A stretch of 64,000 bases of DNA from Blastomonas natatoria (lineage in GTDB: Bacteria > Pseudomonadota > Alphaproteobacteria > Sphingomonadales > Sphingomonadaceae): contig NZ_QJJM01000011.1 in the NCBI RefSeq assembly GCF_003201955.1, positions 62,001 to 126,000 on the forward strand, written 5' to 3'. Below the pieces are notes generated by a model that had not been told where the DNA came from, searched no databases, and saw only the letters and a program-made list of their open reading frames with translations. Shown piece by piece: positions 7,859-17,258 of the stretch. Each line of letters begins with the position of its first letter. The first letter of the stretch is position 1. A program made the translations under genes and the position numbers.

Positions 7859-8503
7859 ATGACGACCTCCACAGCCGCCGCATCGCCCGGCATCCCGCGC
7901 TCGCTTTACGTGCTTTCCGTCTTCTACGGCGGCATGGTGTGTCTCGCCGGGGTGCTCGGCAACAAGCAGGTTTCGATCGGACCGCTGGCGGTGGAAGCCG
8001 GAATCTTCGCCTTCCTGCTGCTCGTCGTCGTATCGAGCGCAATTGCCGAACTGCATGGGCGCGAGACGGCGAACAGCCTGGTCAAGTTCGGCTTCGTGCC
8101 CCTGCTGTTTGCGATGCTGCTGTCGTGGATCGTCTACGCCCTGCCCGCATCACCCGACATGGCCCCGGAAAACGCCAATGCCATCCAGCTGATCCTGGGC
8201 GCGACGGGCCGCATCTGGGCGGCGGGTGTCTGCGCCTATGGCGTCTCGCAATTCCTCAACGTCTATATCTTCTCCAGGCTGCAGAACATGCCGGGCCGGT
8301 TCCTCGCGGTGCGCGGAGTGATCGCCTCGGCGCTGTCGCAGATCGTCGACACGCTGATCTTCGTCACCATCGCCTTTTACGGCGTGTTCCCGATCGGCCA
8401 GCTGCTGATCGGACAGATGGCCGCCAAGGTCGCGCTTTCGGTGGCCCTGGTACCGTTCCTGATTGTGTTCTTCGTCCGGCTGGGCAAAAGGCTCGACGCA
8501 TGA
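7859..8503 (+). CDS. Queuosine precursor transporter (YhhQ/VUT family)
   Basis: Inner-membrane protein of 214 residues with about six helices, of the family that imports preQ0/preQ1 or queuine for tRNA modification. The conserved [21 protein letters not shown] and [10 protein letters not shown] segments are present, as is the [13 protein letters not shown]...[12 protein letters not shown] region. The ATG at 7859 matches the family start. Its stop codon overlaps the argB start (ATGA), so the two are translationally coupled, although no functional link between them is known. Confidence 0.9.
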   Translation: MTTSTAAASPGIPRSLYVLSVFYGGMVCLAGVLGNKQVSIGPLAVEAGIFAFLLLVVVSSAIAELHGRETANSLVKFGFVPLLFAMLLSWIVYALPASPDMAPENANAIQLILGATGRIWAAGVCAYGVSQFLNVYIFSRLQNMPGRFLAVRGVIASALSQIVDTLIFVTIAFYGVFPIGQLLIGQMAAKVALSVALVPFLIVFFVRLGKRLDA

Positions 8504-9396
8504 CCGACCAGATTCACGATCCCGCGCTGCTCGCAAAGGCAGAGACGCTGACCGAGGCGCTGCCCTTCATGCAGCGCTATGCCGGCAAGAGCTTCGTCGT
8601 CAAATATGGCGGCCATGCCATGGGCGACCCCGAGCTGGCGCGCGATTTCGCCGAGGATATCGTGCTTCTGAAAGCCGTGGGCATCAACCCGGTGGTCGTG
8701 CACGGCGGCGGGCCGCAGATCGGTGCGATGCTGAAGCGGCTGGGCGTCCAGTCCGAATTCATCGACGGGCTGCGCGTCACCGACAGCGAGACCGCCAATG
8801 TCGCCGAAATGGTGCTGGGCGCGATCAACAAGGAACTGGTGACCTGGATCGCGGCCGCTGGCGGCAAGGCGATCGGCATCAGCGGCAAGGATGCAGGATT
8901 CGTCCGCGCTTCCAAGGTTGAGCGCACGATGCGCGACCCCGACAGCAATATCGAGCGCGCCATCGACCTCGGCTTTGTCGGCGAGCCCGAAGCGATCGAC
9001 TGCACCGTGCTCAAGACCATCTCCGACGCAGGCATGATCCCCGTGGTCTCGCCGATAGGCGTCGGCCCCGACGGCCAGACCTACAATATCAACGCCGATA
9101 CCATGGCAGGCGCGGTCGCGGCGGCGCTCGGCGCATCGCGGCTGTTCCTGCTCACCGATGTCGCAGGCGTACTCGACAAGGCCAAGAAACTGCTCAGCGA
9201 CCTGACGCCGCAGGACATTGCTGCCCTGCGCGCGGACGGTACGATCAGCGGCGGCATGATCCCCAAGCTGGAGACCTGCGTGCACGCCGTCGAACAGGGC
9301 GTCGATGCCGCCGTCGTGCTCGACGGACGTGTGCCGCATGCGATGCTGCTCGAAATCTTCACCTCGCGCGGGGCCGGCACGCTGATCCGCGCGTAA
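8500..9396 (+). CDS. argB: Acetylglutamate kinase
   Basis: Second step of arginine synthesis: phosphorylates N-acetylglutamate with ATP. It has 298 residues, the normal length. The ATP-binding [11 protein letters not shown], the [14 protein letters not shown] substrate loop, and the C-terminal [12 protein letters not shown] motif characteristic of the family are all present. The ATG overlaps the stop of the upstream transporter (ATGA). No other arginine genes are in the window. Confidence 0.97.
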   Translation: MTDQIHDPALLAKAETLTEALPFMQRYAGKSFVVKYGGHAMGDPELARDFAEDIVLLKAVGINPVVVHGGGPQIGAMLKRLGVQSEFIDGLRVTDSETANVAEMVLGAINKELVTWIAAAGGKAIGISGKDAGFVRASKVERTMRDPDSNIERAIDLGFVGEPEAIDCTVLKTISDAGMIPVVSPIGVGPDGQTYNINADTMAGAVAAALGASRLFLLTDVAGVLDKAKKLLSDLTPQDIAALRADGTISGGMIPKLETCVHAVEQGVDAAVVLDGRVPHAMLLEIFTSRGAGTLIRA

Positions 9397-9407
9397 CCGT
9401 TTTAGTC

Positions 9408-9436
9408 TTGTAATACACCCCGGATCGTCCTAGATA
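9408..9436 (+). promoter_or_regulatory. Putative sigma-70-like promoter of yggT
   Basis: TTGTAA, 17-base spacer, TAGATA, about 40 bp before the yggT ATG. Spacing is ideal and the hexamers are moderate matches. Confidence 0.4.
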
Positions 9437-9475
9437 CGGGGCCGAGCTATCCGAAAAGCCCATATTGAGAGACCC

Positions 9476-9766
9476 ATGCAGATCCTGCTCGAAATCCTGG
9501 ATATCATCCTGCAGGTGGTGACCTGGTTCATCATCATCCAGATCGTGCTGTCCTGGCTGATCGCGTTCAACGTGGTCAGCATGCAGAACGATCTGGTGCG
9601 CCAGCTGGTCGAATCGCTGCACCGGATCACCGAGCCGCTCTATCGCCCGGTGCGCAGGATCATGCCCGATCTGGGGATGATCGATCTGGCGCCGATGGTG
9701 GTGATCCTGATCGTGATGATCCTGCGCAACTCGATCATCCCGCGCCTGTGGGAACAGTTCGCGTAA
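9476..9766 (+). CDS. YggT family membrane protein
   Basis: Small inner-membrane protein of 96 residues with two hydrophobic segments flanking the conserved LHRITEPLYRPVRRIMPDLGMIDLAPMV-type region (split here: ITEPLYRPVRRIMP then DLAPMVV). The family is linked to cell-envelope or division processes and osmotic shock, but its biochemical role is unclear. It lies 60 bp upstream of folD. Confidence 0.9.
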   Translation: MQILLEILDIILQVVTWFIIIQIVLSWLIAFNVVSMQNDLVRQLVESLHRITEPLYRPVRRIMPDLGMIDLAPMVVILIVMILRNSIIPRLWEQFA

Positions 9767-9826
9767 ACCGCATATCCCCACGCTCTGCTGTGGCAATCGG
9801 GCACGTTTGCCGCTAGGGCTGCGGGC

Positions 9827-10717
9827 ATGACAGCCCGGATCATCGACGGAAAGGCCTTTGCGGCCGGTTTGCGTGCGCGCCTTGCCGCGCGTGTCCCCAG
9901 TTTTGTGGAAAAGACGGGCCGCGCGCCCGGCCTGGCGGTCGTGCTGGTCGGCGAGGACCCGGCCAGCCAGGTCTATGTGCGCTCCAAGCACAAGGCGACC
10001 GTGGAAGCCGGGATGCAGAGCTTCGAACACCGCCTGCCCGCCGAAACCAGCCAGCAGGCGCTGCTCGATCTGGTCGCCGCGCTCAACGCCGATGACAGCG
10101 TCGACGGCATCCTCGTCCAGCTGCCGCTGCCCCCCCATATCGACGACAAGGCGGTGCTGGCCGCGATCGATCCGGCCAAGGATGTCGACGGCTTTCATGT
10201 CGTCAATGCCGGGCGTCTGGCCGTGGGCGAAGAGGCGCTGGTGCCGTGCACGCCGCTCGGATCGCTGATGCTGCTGCAGGATGCGCTGGGTGACCTCTCG
10301 GGGCTGCACGCGGTCGTGATCGGGCGGTCGAACATCGTCGGCAAGCCGATGGCGCAGCTGCTGCTGCAACAGAGCTGCACTGTGACCATTGCGCATAGCC
10401 GGACCAAGGATTTGCCGGGAATCGTGCGCCTTGCCGATATCGTCGTCGCTGCCGTGGGCCGCGCGGAGATGGTGCGCGGCGACTGGATCAAGCCGGGCGC
10501 GACTGTGATCGATGTCGGCATCAACCGCGTTCCAGGAGCCGAGCCGGGCAAGACGAAGCTGGTCGGCGATTGCGCCTATGACGAATGCGCTGCAGTAGCG
10601 GGTGCGATCACCCCGGTGCCCGGCGGCGTCGGCCCGATGACCATCGCCTGCCTGCTGCGCAACACGCTGGTGGCCGCACACCGCCGCGCGGGGCTGAGCG
10701 ATCCGGAGGGATTGTGA
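9827..10717 (+). CDS. folD: Bifunctional methylene-THF dehydrogenase / cyclohydrolase
   Basis: Interconverts methylene-, methenyl- and 10-formyl-tetrahydrofolate using NADP. It has 296 residues. Visible are [14 protein letters not shown] with the catalytic lysine, [13 protein letters not shown], the NADP loop [16 protein letters not shown], and the terminal [16 protein letters not shown]. The stop codon overlaps the ATG of the next gene (TGATG). Another one-carbon enzyme, fhs, lies at 33091-34761; the two would form an alternative route to 10-formyl-THF. Confidence 0.97.
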   Translation: MTARIIDGKAFAAGLRARLAARVPSFVEKTGRAPGLAVVLVGEDPASQVYVRSKHKATVEAGMQSFEHRLPAETSQQALLDLVAALNADDSVDGILVQLPLPPHIDDKAVLAAIDPAKDVDGFHVVNAGRLAVGEEALVPCTPLGSLMLLQDALGDLSGLHAVVIGRSNIVGKPMAQLLLQQSCTVTIAHSRTKDLPGIVRLADIVVAAVGRAEMVRGDWIKPGATVIDVGINRVPGAEPGKTKLVGDCAYDECAAVAGAITPVPGGVGPMTIACLLRNTLVAAHRRAGLSDPEGL

Positions 10718-11472
10718 TGCGCCTCGCCACCGCGCTGTTCGTTCTCGCCTCTCTCACCGCACCCATCGCCCACGCGCAATCCGGGCCGCCGCCACGCGAG
10801 GATCGGCGCGGGCCGCCGTCTGGGCCACAAGGCCAATCCTATGCCAATTCGAGCGCGGTGCTTGTCGCCGAGATCGCGTTTGCAAGGGCAGCGCAGGACA
10901 AGGGCCAGTGGACCGCCTTTCGTGAGACCGCATCCGACCATGCGCTGATGTTCGTGCCGCAAGCGACGCTCGCACAGGCCTGGCTCAAGGGCCGTGCCGA
11001 TCCGGCTGAGGCGGTGAAGTGGCAGCCGCACAAGCTGTTCATGGCGTGCGACGGGCGCACCGGCGCCTCGACCGGGTCCTCGCAATTTCCCGGCGGCGCC
11101 AACGGCTATTATACCTCGGTCTGGCAGAATCTGGAAAAGCCGCGCGCCAAGAAGCCCGACTGGAAATGGGTGCTCGATCATGGCGCACCGCTGAAAGAAC
11201 CGCGGGCCGGTGACGAGATGATTTCCTCGCGCACCGCCGCTTGCACCGGCGAGCCCAAGGCAGCGCTCGGGGCCATTCCGTTCGGACCGCCACCCAGGGA
11301 CGAGAAGCCTGCGGCTCCGGGCACCAGCGGCGCGCGGGCGTCATCTGATGGCACGATGGTCTGGCGCTGGGACGTGCGCGCCGATGGCAGCCGCACGATC
11401 ACGATTGAGCTGTGGAACGGCAGCAGCTTCGATACCGTGGTGCGCGATGATGTTCCGGCAGGTGCGGCATGA
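10717..11472 (+). CDS. Hypothetical secreted protein
   Basis: A 251-residue protein with a clear signal peptide ([21 protein letters not shown]) followed by a Pro/Arg-rich linker. I do not recognise a domain. A central Cys pair and a C-terminal MVWRWDVRADGSRTITIELW strand region suggest a folded periplasmic module. It starts inside the folD stop codon with GGAGGG as ribosome site and overlaps marC by 4 nt, so it is firmly in this operon. Function unknown. Confidence 0.8.
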   Translation: MRLATALFVLASLTAPIAHAQSGPPPREDRRGPPSGPQGQSYANSSAVLVAEIAFARAAQDKGQWTAFRETASDHALMFVPQATLAQAWLKGRADPAEAVKWQPHKLFMACDGRTGASTGSSQFPGGANGYYTSVWQNLEKPRAKKPDWKWVLDHGAPLKEPRAGDEMISSRTAACTGEPKAALGAIPFGPPPRDEKPAAPGTSGARASSDGTMVWRWDVRADGSRTITIELWNGSSFDTVVRDDVPAGAA

Positions 11473-12089
11473 TCGAGCTGTTCGTCTCCGCCTTCATCAC
11501 CCTGTTCGTGGTGATCGACCCGCCCGGCTGCGCGCCGATCTATGCCAGCATGACCACCGACGCCAACGCCCAGCAGCGGCGCAGCATGGCCATCCGCGCC
11601 GTGGCCGTGGCGGGCGGAATCCTGCTGGTGTTCGCGCTGTTCGGTGAGGCCCTGCTGTCCTCGCTGCATATCGAACTCAACAGCTTCCGCATCGCCGGCG
11701 GCATCATGCTGTTCCTGATCGCGCTCGACATGGTGTTCGAAAAGCGCACCGAACGCCGCGAGCAGCGCGCGCAGAAGGTGATCGAGACGCCCGAGATCGA
11801 GGATGTATCGATATTCCCGATGGCGATGCCGATGATCGCCGGCCCCGGCTCGATCGCGTCGGTCATGCTGCTGGTCTCGCAGAACGAGGGCCTCGACCGC
11901 GCGATGACGATCCTGGCGGCGCTGCTCGCCGTGCTGCTGCTGACGTTGCTCGCCTTGCTCACCGCCGGCCCGCTGATGAAGCTGCTCGGGGCCAAGGCCG
12001 AGGCCGTGATCACCCGCCTGCTCGGCGTGCTGCTGGCGGCACTGGCGGCGCAGTTCGTGATCGACGGGCTGAGGGCGAGCTTTCAATAA
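11469..12089 (+). CDS. MarC family integral membrane protein
   Basis: Inner-membrane protein of 206 residues with six predicted helices. It begins ELFVSAFITLFVVIDPPGCAP, the family signature, and carries SFRIAGGIMLFLIALDM and FPMAMPMIAGPGSI. MarC proteins were once linked to multiple antibiotic resistance, but the link was withdrawn and their substrate is unknown. The ATG overlaps the stop of the upstream secreted protein. Confidence 0.93.
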   Translation: MIELFVSAFITLFVVIDPPGCAPIYASMTTDANAQQRRSMAIRAVAVAGGILLVFALFGEALLSSLHIELNSFRIAGGIMLFLIALDMVFEKRTERREQRAQKVIETPEIEDVSIFPMAMPMIAGPGSIASVMLLVSQNEGLDRAMTILAALLAVLLLTLLALLTAGPLMKLLGAKAEAVITRLLGVLLAALAAQFVIDGLRASFQ

Positions 12090-12180
12090 AGCTGGTGAGA
12101 GATTGAGGGATCGGTACGCGTCAATTCCCTCACAGATCACATCGGGCTCGCGACCCCATTTGACAGGTCGGCCTAACCAC

Positions 12181-12280
12181 CTCCGCTCATCCTGAGCAGC
12201 GGGCTCAAGCCCGCGAAGCCGAAGGACCCGCGCCCACGCTGGCCGTATAGCGGGGCCTTCGACAGCCCCAGGCTGAGCGG
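12181..12280. repeat. Interspersed repeat, family A copy 1
   Basis: About 100 bp closely matching, in inverted orientation, 22775-22874. It contains a GCGGGCT...AGCCCGC hairpin and a GGCTGAGCGG-type end. It is in a gene-free stretch (12090-12469) between marC and a small hypothetical gene, in which I see nothing else. Confidence 0.8.
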
Positions 12281-12469
12281 GGTAGTATTATGGCGATGTT
12301 CACACCGGGCAAACGGTGTGCATGGCCCCTAGGCCGACATGGCAAGCTGCGTGTCGCCTGCCGTGCATGAATGCCCTTCCCCCAAATAACTGGGATTGCC
12401 GCGCCACCTCGTTCGCGTAACATTCGCGGCCTGCGCCATGATCGCAAGGCGCGCGGCCTTAGCGGAGCC

Positions 12470-12838
12470 ATGGCCATGCAGGATTCCCCAGCTGCGTCCG
12501 TTGCCATTGTGCAGCCTGCCGAACAGGCCGATCTGGCAGCGACATTCGATCTAGCGCGCATCCACCGCGACGATCCAAGCCAGAAACCGTTCGTTGCCGT
12601 CCCGCGCTGCAGTCGTGATAGCACCAGGGAGATCACCGTGTGCGCGCGGTCGCCGGAGGAATTTCTGCCCAAGTTGAACGATCCGTACGGCTTTGCTGCC
12701 CAGGTCGAACAGGGCATGGGCCTGGCCGCGATCCGTCTGGATAATGGAGCCGTACTCGCTGCCGAAGTCGAGCAGGTCGATCTGGGCAATGGCGTCGTCA
12801 GCAATCGCGTAATGATCCGCTACAAGCTGAAACTCTAG
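12470..12838 (+). CDS. Small hypothetical protein with sphingomonad-type motif
   Basis: About 122 residues from the ATG at 12470 (a second in-frame ATG is at 12476). The central VPRCSRDSTREITVCAR resembles the PRC-x(n)-EIVVCGRR signature seen in many small sphingomonad proteins of unknown role, followed by a C-terminal segment ending in VMIRYKLKL. No signal peptide is apparent with this start. Upstream in-frame codons exist but overlap a poorly coding region. Function unknown. Confidence 0.6.
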   Translation: MAMQDSPAASVAIVQPAEQADLAATFDLARIHRDDPSQKPFVAVPRCSRDSTREITVCARSPEEFLPKLNDPYGFAAQVEQGMGLAAIRLDNGAVLAAEVEQVDLGNGVVSNRVMIRYKLKL

Positions 12839-12854
12839 CTCAGTTGGAAAAAGG

Positions 12855-12890
12855 AAAAAACCCGCCAGCCTTTCGGCTGACGGGCTTTTC
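12855..12890 (-). terminator. Bidirectional intrinsic terminator
   Basis: CCCGCCAGCC-TTTC-GGCTGACGGG with A-rich sequence on the left and T-rich on the right. On the minus strand the stem ends in TTTTTTCC, so it mainly ends the autotransporter gene, and it can also end the small plus-strand gene. Confidence 0.85.
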
Positions 12891-12916
12891 GTCAGGGCTT
12901 GCACCCGGGCTGGTGC

Positions 12917-15900
12917 TTAGAAGCGGATCAGCGCCGAGAGCGAGTATTGCTGGGCCTGGAAGTCCTTGCGACCCACCGTCGTGTCGATCGCGGCGGTGAA
13001 GTCGAAGGTCGGCTGCGAGATCGTCAGGCCCACGCCCGCTTCCGCCCAGGTCCGGTCGTCCGAACGATAGGCGAAGGGGAAGCGGCCCGTGGTGCTTCCG
13101 GCGAAATTGGCACCGAAGAACGCATCGCCTTCCAGCACGTCATAGACATAATCGGCATAGATATACGGACGGAACACCGCGGTCTTCTTGGCGCTGGCCG
13201 ATGCACCGACGCGCACCTGCAGGCTGTCGAACTTGTTGCGGTCGATGTCCAGAGCCGGACCGCCTCCCGTTTCGCGGACGTCGTCAAAGCCGATATACTG
13301 GTACTGGGCGGCAACGCGCGGGGTGATGACCACCGTTTCGGTCTCGATCGCCTTGGACAGGCCCAGCTCGGCGCTGAGCGACAGGCTGTCATCGCTCGTG
13401 CCCAGGTTGAACACGCGGCCGGCAATGCCGACGGCACGGTTGGTATCGACCTTGAAGCTGCCCGCGCTGATGCGACCATCGACAATCAGGCCGCCCGGCG
13501 CAGTGAACGCACCATAGACGCTGCCCTCGATCAGCTCGCCGCCAACGCTCTGCACCTGCACGGCCCGCGCATCGACATCCGAATAGCTACCCGAGATACC
13601 CAGAACCACGCCGTCACGCGGCATGTATTCCAGACCGCCGACCACGAAATAGCCGTCGAAATTCTCGCGGCGTCCGCGGGTCAGTGCGGTCGGCATCGGC
13701 GCCGACTTGCCGTTCAGATAGCCACCGCCAAGATAGATGGCGAAGGAACTGTCGAGCGAAGCCGAATCGACCACCGCCGTGTCCTGGCCATCCTGAGCGA
13801 CGGCAGCCGCAGCCATCGCGCCGGGCAGCGCCATGCCGTTGGTGGCCGTGGCAGCGATGCCGAGCGGCTGGCCGATCATCGCGATCGTGCCGCCGAAATC
13901 GCCCGACAGCGCCGACTGCATGCGCGTGCGGTGGAAGCGCGAGGTGCTCGAAATCATCGCTTCGGCGACGTTCAGGCGAGTCGATTCGGTGAACGGCGCC
14001 AGCGATTCGAACGTCGCCCGGATCTGGGCGGCCGACATGAGGTCGGTGCGCAGATAGACGTCAGAGAAGGTGTTCGCCGAGGCACGGTTGGTATCGAGAA
14101 TACCGGCATAGCTCGACTGAACGCGCGAGAACGGATCGATCACGTTGCGATACTGACCGGCGGTGATGCGCATATCCACCGCGTTGGCGCTGGTGGTCAG
14201 CACCGGCGTCAGGATGGCGCTGATCGGGGCGGCAGAGTTGAACGCCGCGGTGATCGCTCCGCCCGTGGTGACGATGCGATAGGTATCACCATTCTTGATC
14301 GTGTAGCCAGCGACCGGCGAGACGATCACGCGGCCGCCCAGGCTGGCAGCGCCGGTGATCGCGAGACGATCCGAGACGCCCGCGCCGACATCCACCAGGA
14401 ACTGCGTGGCCGAAGACAGCACGACACTGCCATCGACGGTCAGCGTGCCGACGGTGCCGGTACCACCCGGCGCGACCGTGCCCATGATGCTGGTCAGGAA
14501 CGGCGTCTGGATGGTGCCGGTGCCGGTCAGCAGGCCTGCCGCCAGGGTATAGTCGCCCACCGAACGCAGGCGACCGGCAACGTTCACAGTGCCGCCCGTC
14601 TGGGTGATGTCGATAAGGCTGGTGAGGTTACCCGCAGCAGCGACGTTGAGGCCGGCAGTATTGGCCACGGTCAGGCGGTCGATGGTGACGACGCTCGACA
14701 GCGTGGTGGTACCGGCCGCGCTCAGCGTCACGTCGAAATAGCGACCGGGTGTGCCAGCGCGGTTGTTGGGGTTGACGTTGTTGGGCACGAAGTTGGTCGC
14801 ACCCGGCAGGCCGTTGGCCAGCGTTGCGGCAGGCAGCGGGCCCGCACGGAACACGCCGCTGCCATTGCGCTGGGCCTCTTCCGCCAGCTTCTCGAGCGCG
14901 GCCAGGCTTTCGGCGCTGGCAGCGGGGCTGAGCGGCGTTCCCAGGCCGAGATCGGCGCCGGCAAGCTGGTTCTGCAGACCGGCCACGGTATTGTCACCGG
15001 CACCGACCGAGTTGATCATGTCGGCCCGTGTGAGCGAGGTGGTGGCAGCGACCGGTGCAGCGCTGACTGCTGCTGCCGTCGCGACGGCGGCAGAGCCCGG
15101 CGTGTCGACGGTGCCGTTCAGCGAGACCTGCTCTGCGCCACCCGAAAGCTCCCCGGTCAGATCGGCACGGCCGATGCCCGAGGCAACGTTGACACCCTCA
15201 GCAGTGCGCGCGGGCGGCGTGAAGTCCTGCCCGGTCGCCAGATCGCGGCACTCGTTCAGGCCCAGGCCCTGGATACAGACCTGACCGAAATCGGGATCGC
15301 CACCGGCAATGCCCTGGCCAAGGCCGGTCGGGATGCCGGTAACCACCTGTCCGGCAGCATTGATGATGTTGTAGTTGGGATCGAGCGTCGTCGTCCAGCG
15401 GGTGGCGTCTTCCCAGTTGCCATTGCCAGCAGCGGCCGTGACATAGCGATAGGGGTTCGTAGCCGCGATATAATCCCAGTAGAGATAGAGCGGCTGGTAG
15501 AAGCTGGTGGTACCATAGCTGCTGAACGCCTGCGGGCCGAAGAAGCGGCTGCCGCCGGAAAGGACGCCGATCTGCAGGTTCTTGGTCGACAGCGTATTGC
15601 GCGAGGCAGTCAGGATCAGCGGACCGCCCGAGTCACCACCGGCGGTGGTGCCTTCATTCGGCAGCGGATCGTCGCGGAAGACGTTGAAATCGAACTGGCT
15701 GGCACCAGGGGTACCGCGGCGCGGATCATCAAAGTCCAGATTGTAGAGATTCTGGCCGAGCGGCGGCGTGCCGGGGGCGGCAGGGCCAAACAGGAAATCG
15801 TTGCGGTCATCAGGCGAAGCCAGTGCGCCGAGCATGTTTTCGGCTGCGCGACGGCGGAAGTCGACGCCGCCTACCGCGCCCTGTGTACCGTTGCCCGAAC

Positions 15901-16492
15901 GACCATAGCCGGTGATCGTCACGTGATAGCCGGTGCCGCGGACCGGATCGATGGACGTGGGGGTGGGCAGCGGCGAGAACAGCAGCGCCCAGGTCGGGAT
16001 ACGCGCGGCCGGCGTGTCCAGCGTCGCCAGCGCGATATCTGCTTCGATGAAGCCCAGCGCCTGCGGGTTGAGCAGCGAACGCGGATCATACTGGATCTGG
16101 CTGATGTTGAAGACATTGAGCGCGGCATTGGACCGGAAGCCGTTGGCCGTCCAGTTCTGGAAACCGGGGCGCGCGTCAACATTGAACGAGAATGCCGCAG
16201 GCACAGTGCCGTCGATGCTGCTGTAGTCGGTCTGCAGGCGATCGTTGACGCAGTGAGCAGCGAACAGCACGGTGCGCGGATTGATCAGCGTGCCAGTGCA
16301 GACAAAACCGTCATTGCGGAAGAACATGCCGACGCCGTTCACGCCGCCAGCATTGTCAATGATCTGGGTCGGGGTCTGGTTGTTGTTCGGCACGATGGCC
16401 AGCGCAGGCGCCGAGGCCAGCGCTACGGCCATGGCGGTCGCAGCGGTGCCGCCCAGAATCGCCTTGTGAAGATGGGTGTTCTTGAAAGTCAT
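12917..16492 (-). CDS. Trypsin-like serine protease autotransporter
   Basis: Type V secreted protein of 1191 residues. A signal peptide (to about residue 32) precedes an S1 protease domain with a complete triad: His80 in LFAAHC, Asp152 in ADIALA, Ser288 in GGDSGGP. A long Gly/Ala/Thr-rich beta-helical passenger follows, with an autotransporter repeat-like stretch (about 730-820), and the last about 280 residues form the outer-membrane barrel ending ...LIRF. The start at 16492 (MTFKNTHLH) is preceded by CAGGGGAT; a longer start would put residues before the signal peptide. Probably an exported or surface-exposed protease. Substrate unknown. Confidence 0.9.
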   Translation of the reverse strand: MTFKNTHLHKAILGGTAATAMAVALASAPALAIVPNNNQTPTQIIDNAGGVNGVGMFFRNDGFVCTGTLINPRTVLFAAHCVNDRLQTDYSSIDGTVPAAFSFNVDARPGFQNWTANGFRSNAALNVFNISQIQYDPRSLLNPQALGFIEADIALATLDTPAARIPTWALLFSPLPTPTSIDPVRGTGYHVTITGYGRSGNGTQGAVGGVDFRRRAAENMLGALASPDDRNDFLFGPAAPGTPPLGQNLYNLDFDDPRRGTPGASQFDFNVFRDDPLPNEGTTAGGDSGGPLILTASRNTLSTKNLQIGVLSGGSRFFGPQAFSSYGTTSFYQPLYLYWDYIAATNPYRYVTAAAGNGNWEDATRWTTTLDPNYNIINAAGQVVTGIPTGLGQGIAGGDPDFGQVCIQGLGLNECRDLATGQDFTPPARTAEGVNVASGIGRADLTGELSGGAEQVSLNGTVDTPGSAAVATAAAVSAAPVAATTSLTRADMINSVGAGDNTVAGLQNQLAGADLGLGTPLSPAASAESLAALEKLAEEAQRNGSGVFRAGPLPAATLANGLPGATNFVPNNVNPNNRAGTPGRYFDVTLSAAGTTTLSSVVTIDRLTVANTAGLNVAAAGNLTSLIDITQTGGTVNVAGRLRSVGDYTLAAGLLTGTGTIQTPFLTSIMGTVAPGGTGTVGTLTVDGSVVLSSATQFLVDVGAGVSDRLAITGAASLGGRVIVSPVAGYTIKNGDTYRIVTTGGAITAAFNSAAPISAILTPVLTTSANAVDMRITAGQYRNVIDPFSRVQSSYAGILDTNRASANTFSDVYLRTDLMSAAQIRATFESLAPFTESTRLNVAEAMISSTSRFHRTRMQSALSGDFGGTIAMIGQPLGIAATATNGMALPGAMAAAAVAQDGQDTAVVDSASLDSSFAIYLGGGYLNGKSAPMPTALTRGRRENFDGYFVVGGLEYMPRDGVVLGISGSYSDVDARAVQVQSVGGELIEGSVYGAFTAPGGLIVDGRISAGSFKVDTNRAVGIAGRVFNLGTSDDSLSLSAELGLSKAIETETVVITPRVAAQYQYIGFDDVRETGGGPALDIDRNKFDSLQVRVGASASAKKTAVFRPYIYADYVYDVLEGDAFFGANFAGSTTGRFPFAYRSDDRTWAEAGVGLTISQPTFDFTAAIDTTVGRKDFQAQQYSLSALIRF

Positions 16493-16635
16493 GAATATCC
16501 CCTGCTCAACGGTTATGTTGATGGGGGAAGTTAGCTCGCGCGCAGCGAAAGGCAACGCGGCGGCATTCTTCTGGTTCCGATTGTGACAACCTGTTGCCGC
16601 ATTGACACATTTTGTTACAAAACAGGCAGAAAGGC

Positions 16636-16670
16636 ACCGCCATTCCCCCTCAAACGAGGGGGATGGCGGC
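16636..16670 (-). terminator. Intrinsic terminator downstream of dps
   Basis: GCCGCCATCCCCCTC, loop GTTT, GAGGGGGAATGGCGG on the minus strand, followed by TGCCTTTCTG. The stem is long with one bulge. It lies just past the dps stop codon. Confidence 0.65.
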
Positions 16671-16689
16671 TTTCAATATCGTACCGGAA

Positions 16690-17157
16690 TTACTTGCCCA
16701 GCGTTTCGGTCAGGAACCATGCGCGTTCCTGCGCCTGGTCGGTCCAGTCATCGACAATTCCGTCGGTAGCGTTGTCGCCAGCCTGGCCGGCGAGTTCCTT
16801 CACCTCGCGCAGCTTGGCGGCAAAGGCGAGATTGTCGTCGCGCAATTCCTTCAGCATCGCCTCGGCCGACACGCCCGACTTGTCGTTGTCGGCAATCGAA
16901 CTGCGCCGCGCGATATCGCCGATCGAGGTCAGCGTGCGGAAGCCGTTCTTGCGCACCCGCTCGGCAATGGCGTCGGTAATCGCCAGGATCTGCGCTGCCT
17001 GGTCGTCGAGCAGCAGGTGATATTCGCGGAAATGCGGCCCTGCGACATGCCAGTGGAAATTCTTGGTCTTCAGGTACAGCGCAAAGCCATCGGCCAGCAG
17101 GCCATTCATCGCTTCGGCCAGCGCCTTGCCGGCATTGTCACCCTTTTTGTTTCCCAT
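16690..17157 (-). CDS. dps: Dps family DNA-binding ferritin-like protein
   Basis: DNA-protection protein of starved cells, 155 residues, forming dodecamers that oxidise ferrous iron with peroxide. The ferroxidase signature is clear: KTKNFHWHVAGPHFREYHLLLDDQA with conserved His and Asp/Glu. A Lys-rich N-terminus (MGNKKGDNAGK) fits DNA binding. It carries AGGAGCACGTC before the ATG and stands alone with its own terminator. Confidence 0.94.
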   Translation of the reverse strand: MGNKKGDNAGKALAEAMNGLLADGFALYLKTKNFHWHVAGPHFREYHLLLDDQAAQILAITDAIAERVRKNGFRTLTSIGDIARRSSIADNDKSGVSAEAMLKELRDDNLAFAAKLREVKELAGQAGDNATDGIVDDWTDQAQERAWFLTETLGK

Positions 17158-17258
17158 GACGTGCTCCTGTTCTTGCAGCGGATGATCCTAACATAGGTTG
17201 GCCTTGCGCAAATCCCATGACGAAATGTCGCCTCAGCCTGATCGAGCGGCTCGATGCC

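Noticed and set aside
12899-16534. A 1200-residue open frame on the plus strand opposite the autotransporter
   Set aside because: It mirrors the GC-biased antisense of a real gene, with Arg/Asp/His-rich low-complexity sequence and no domain.
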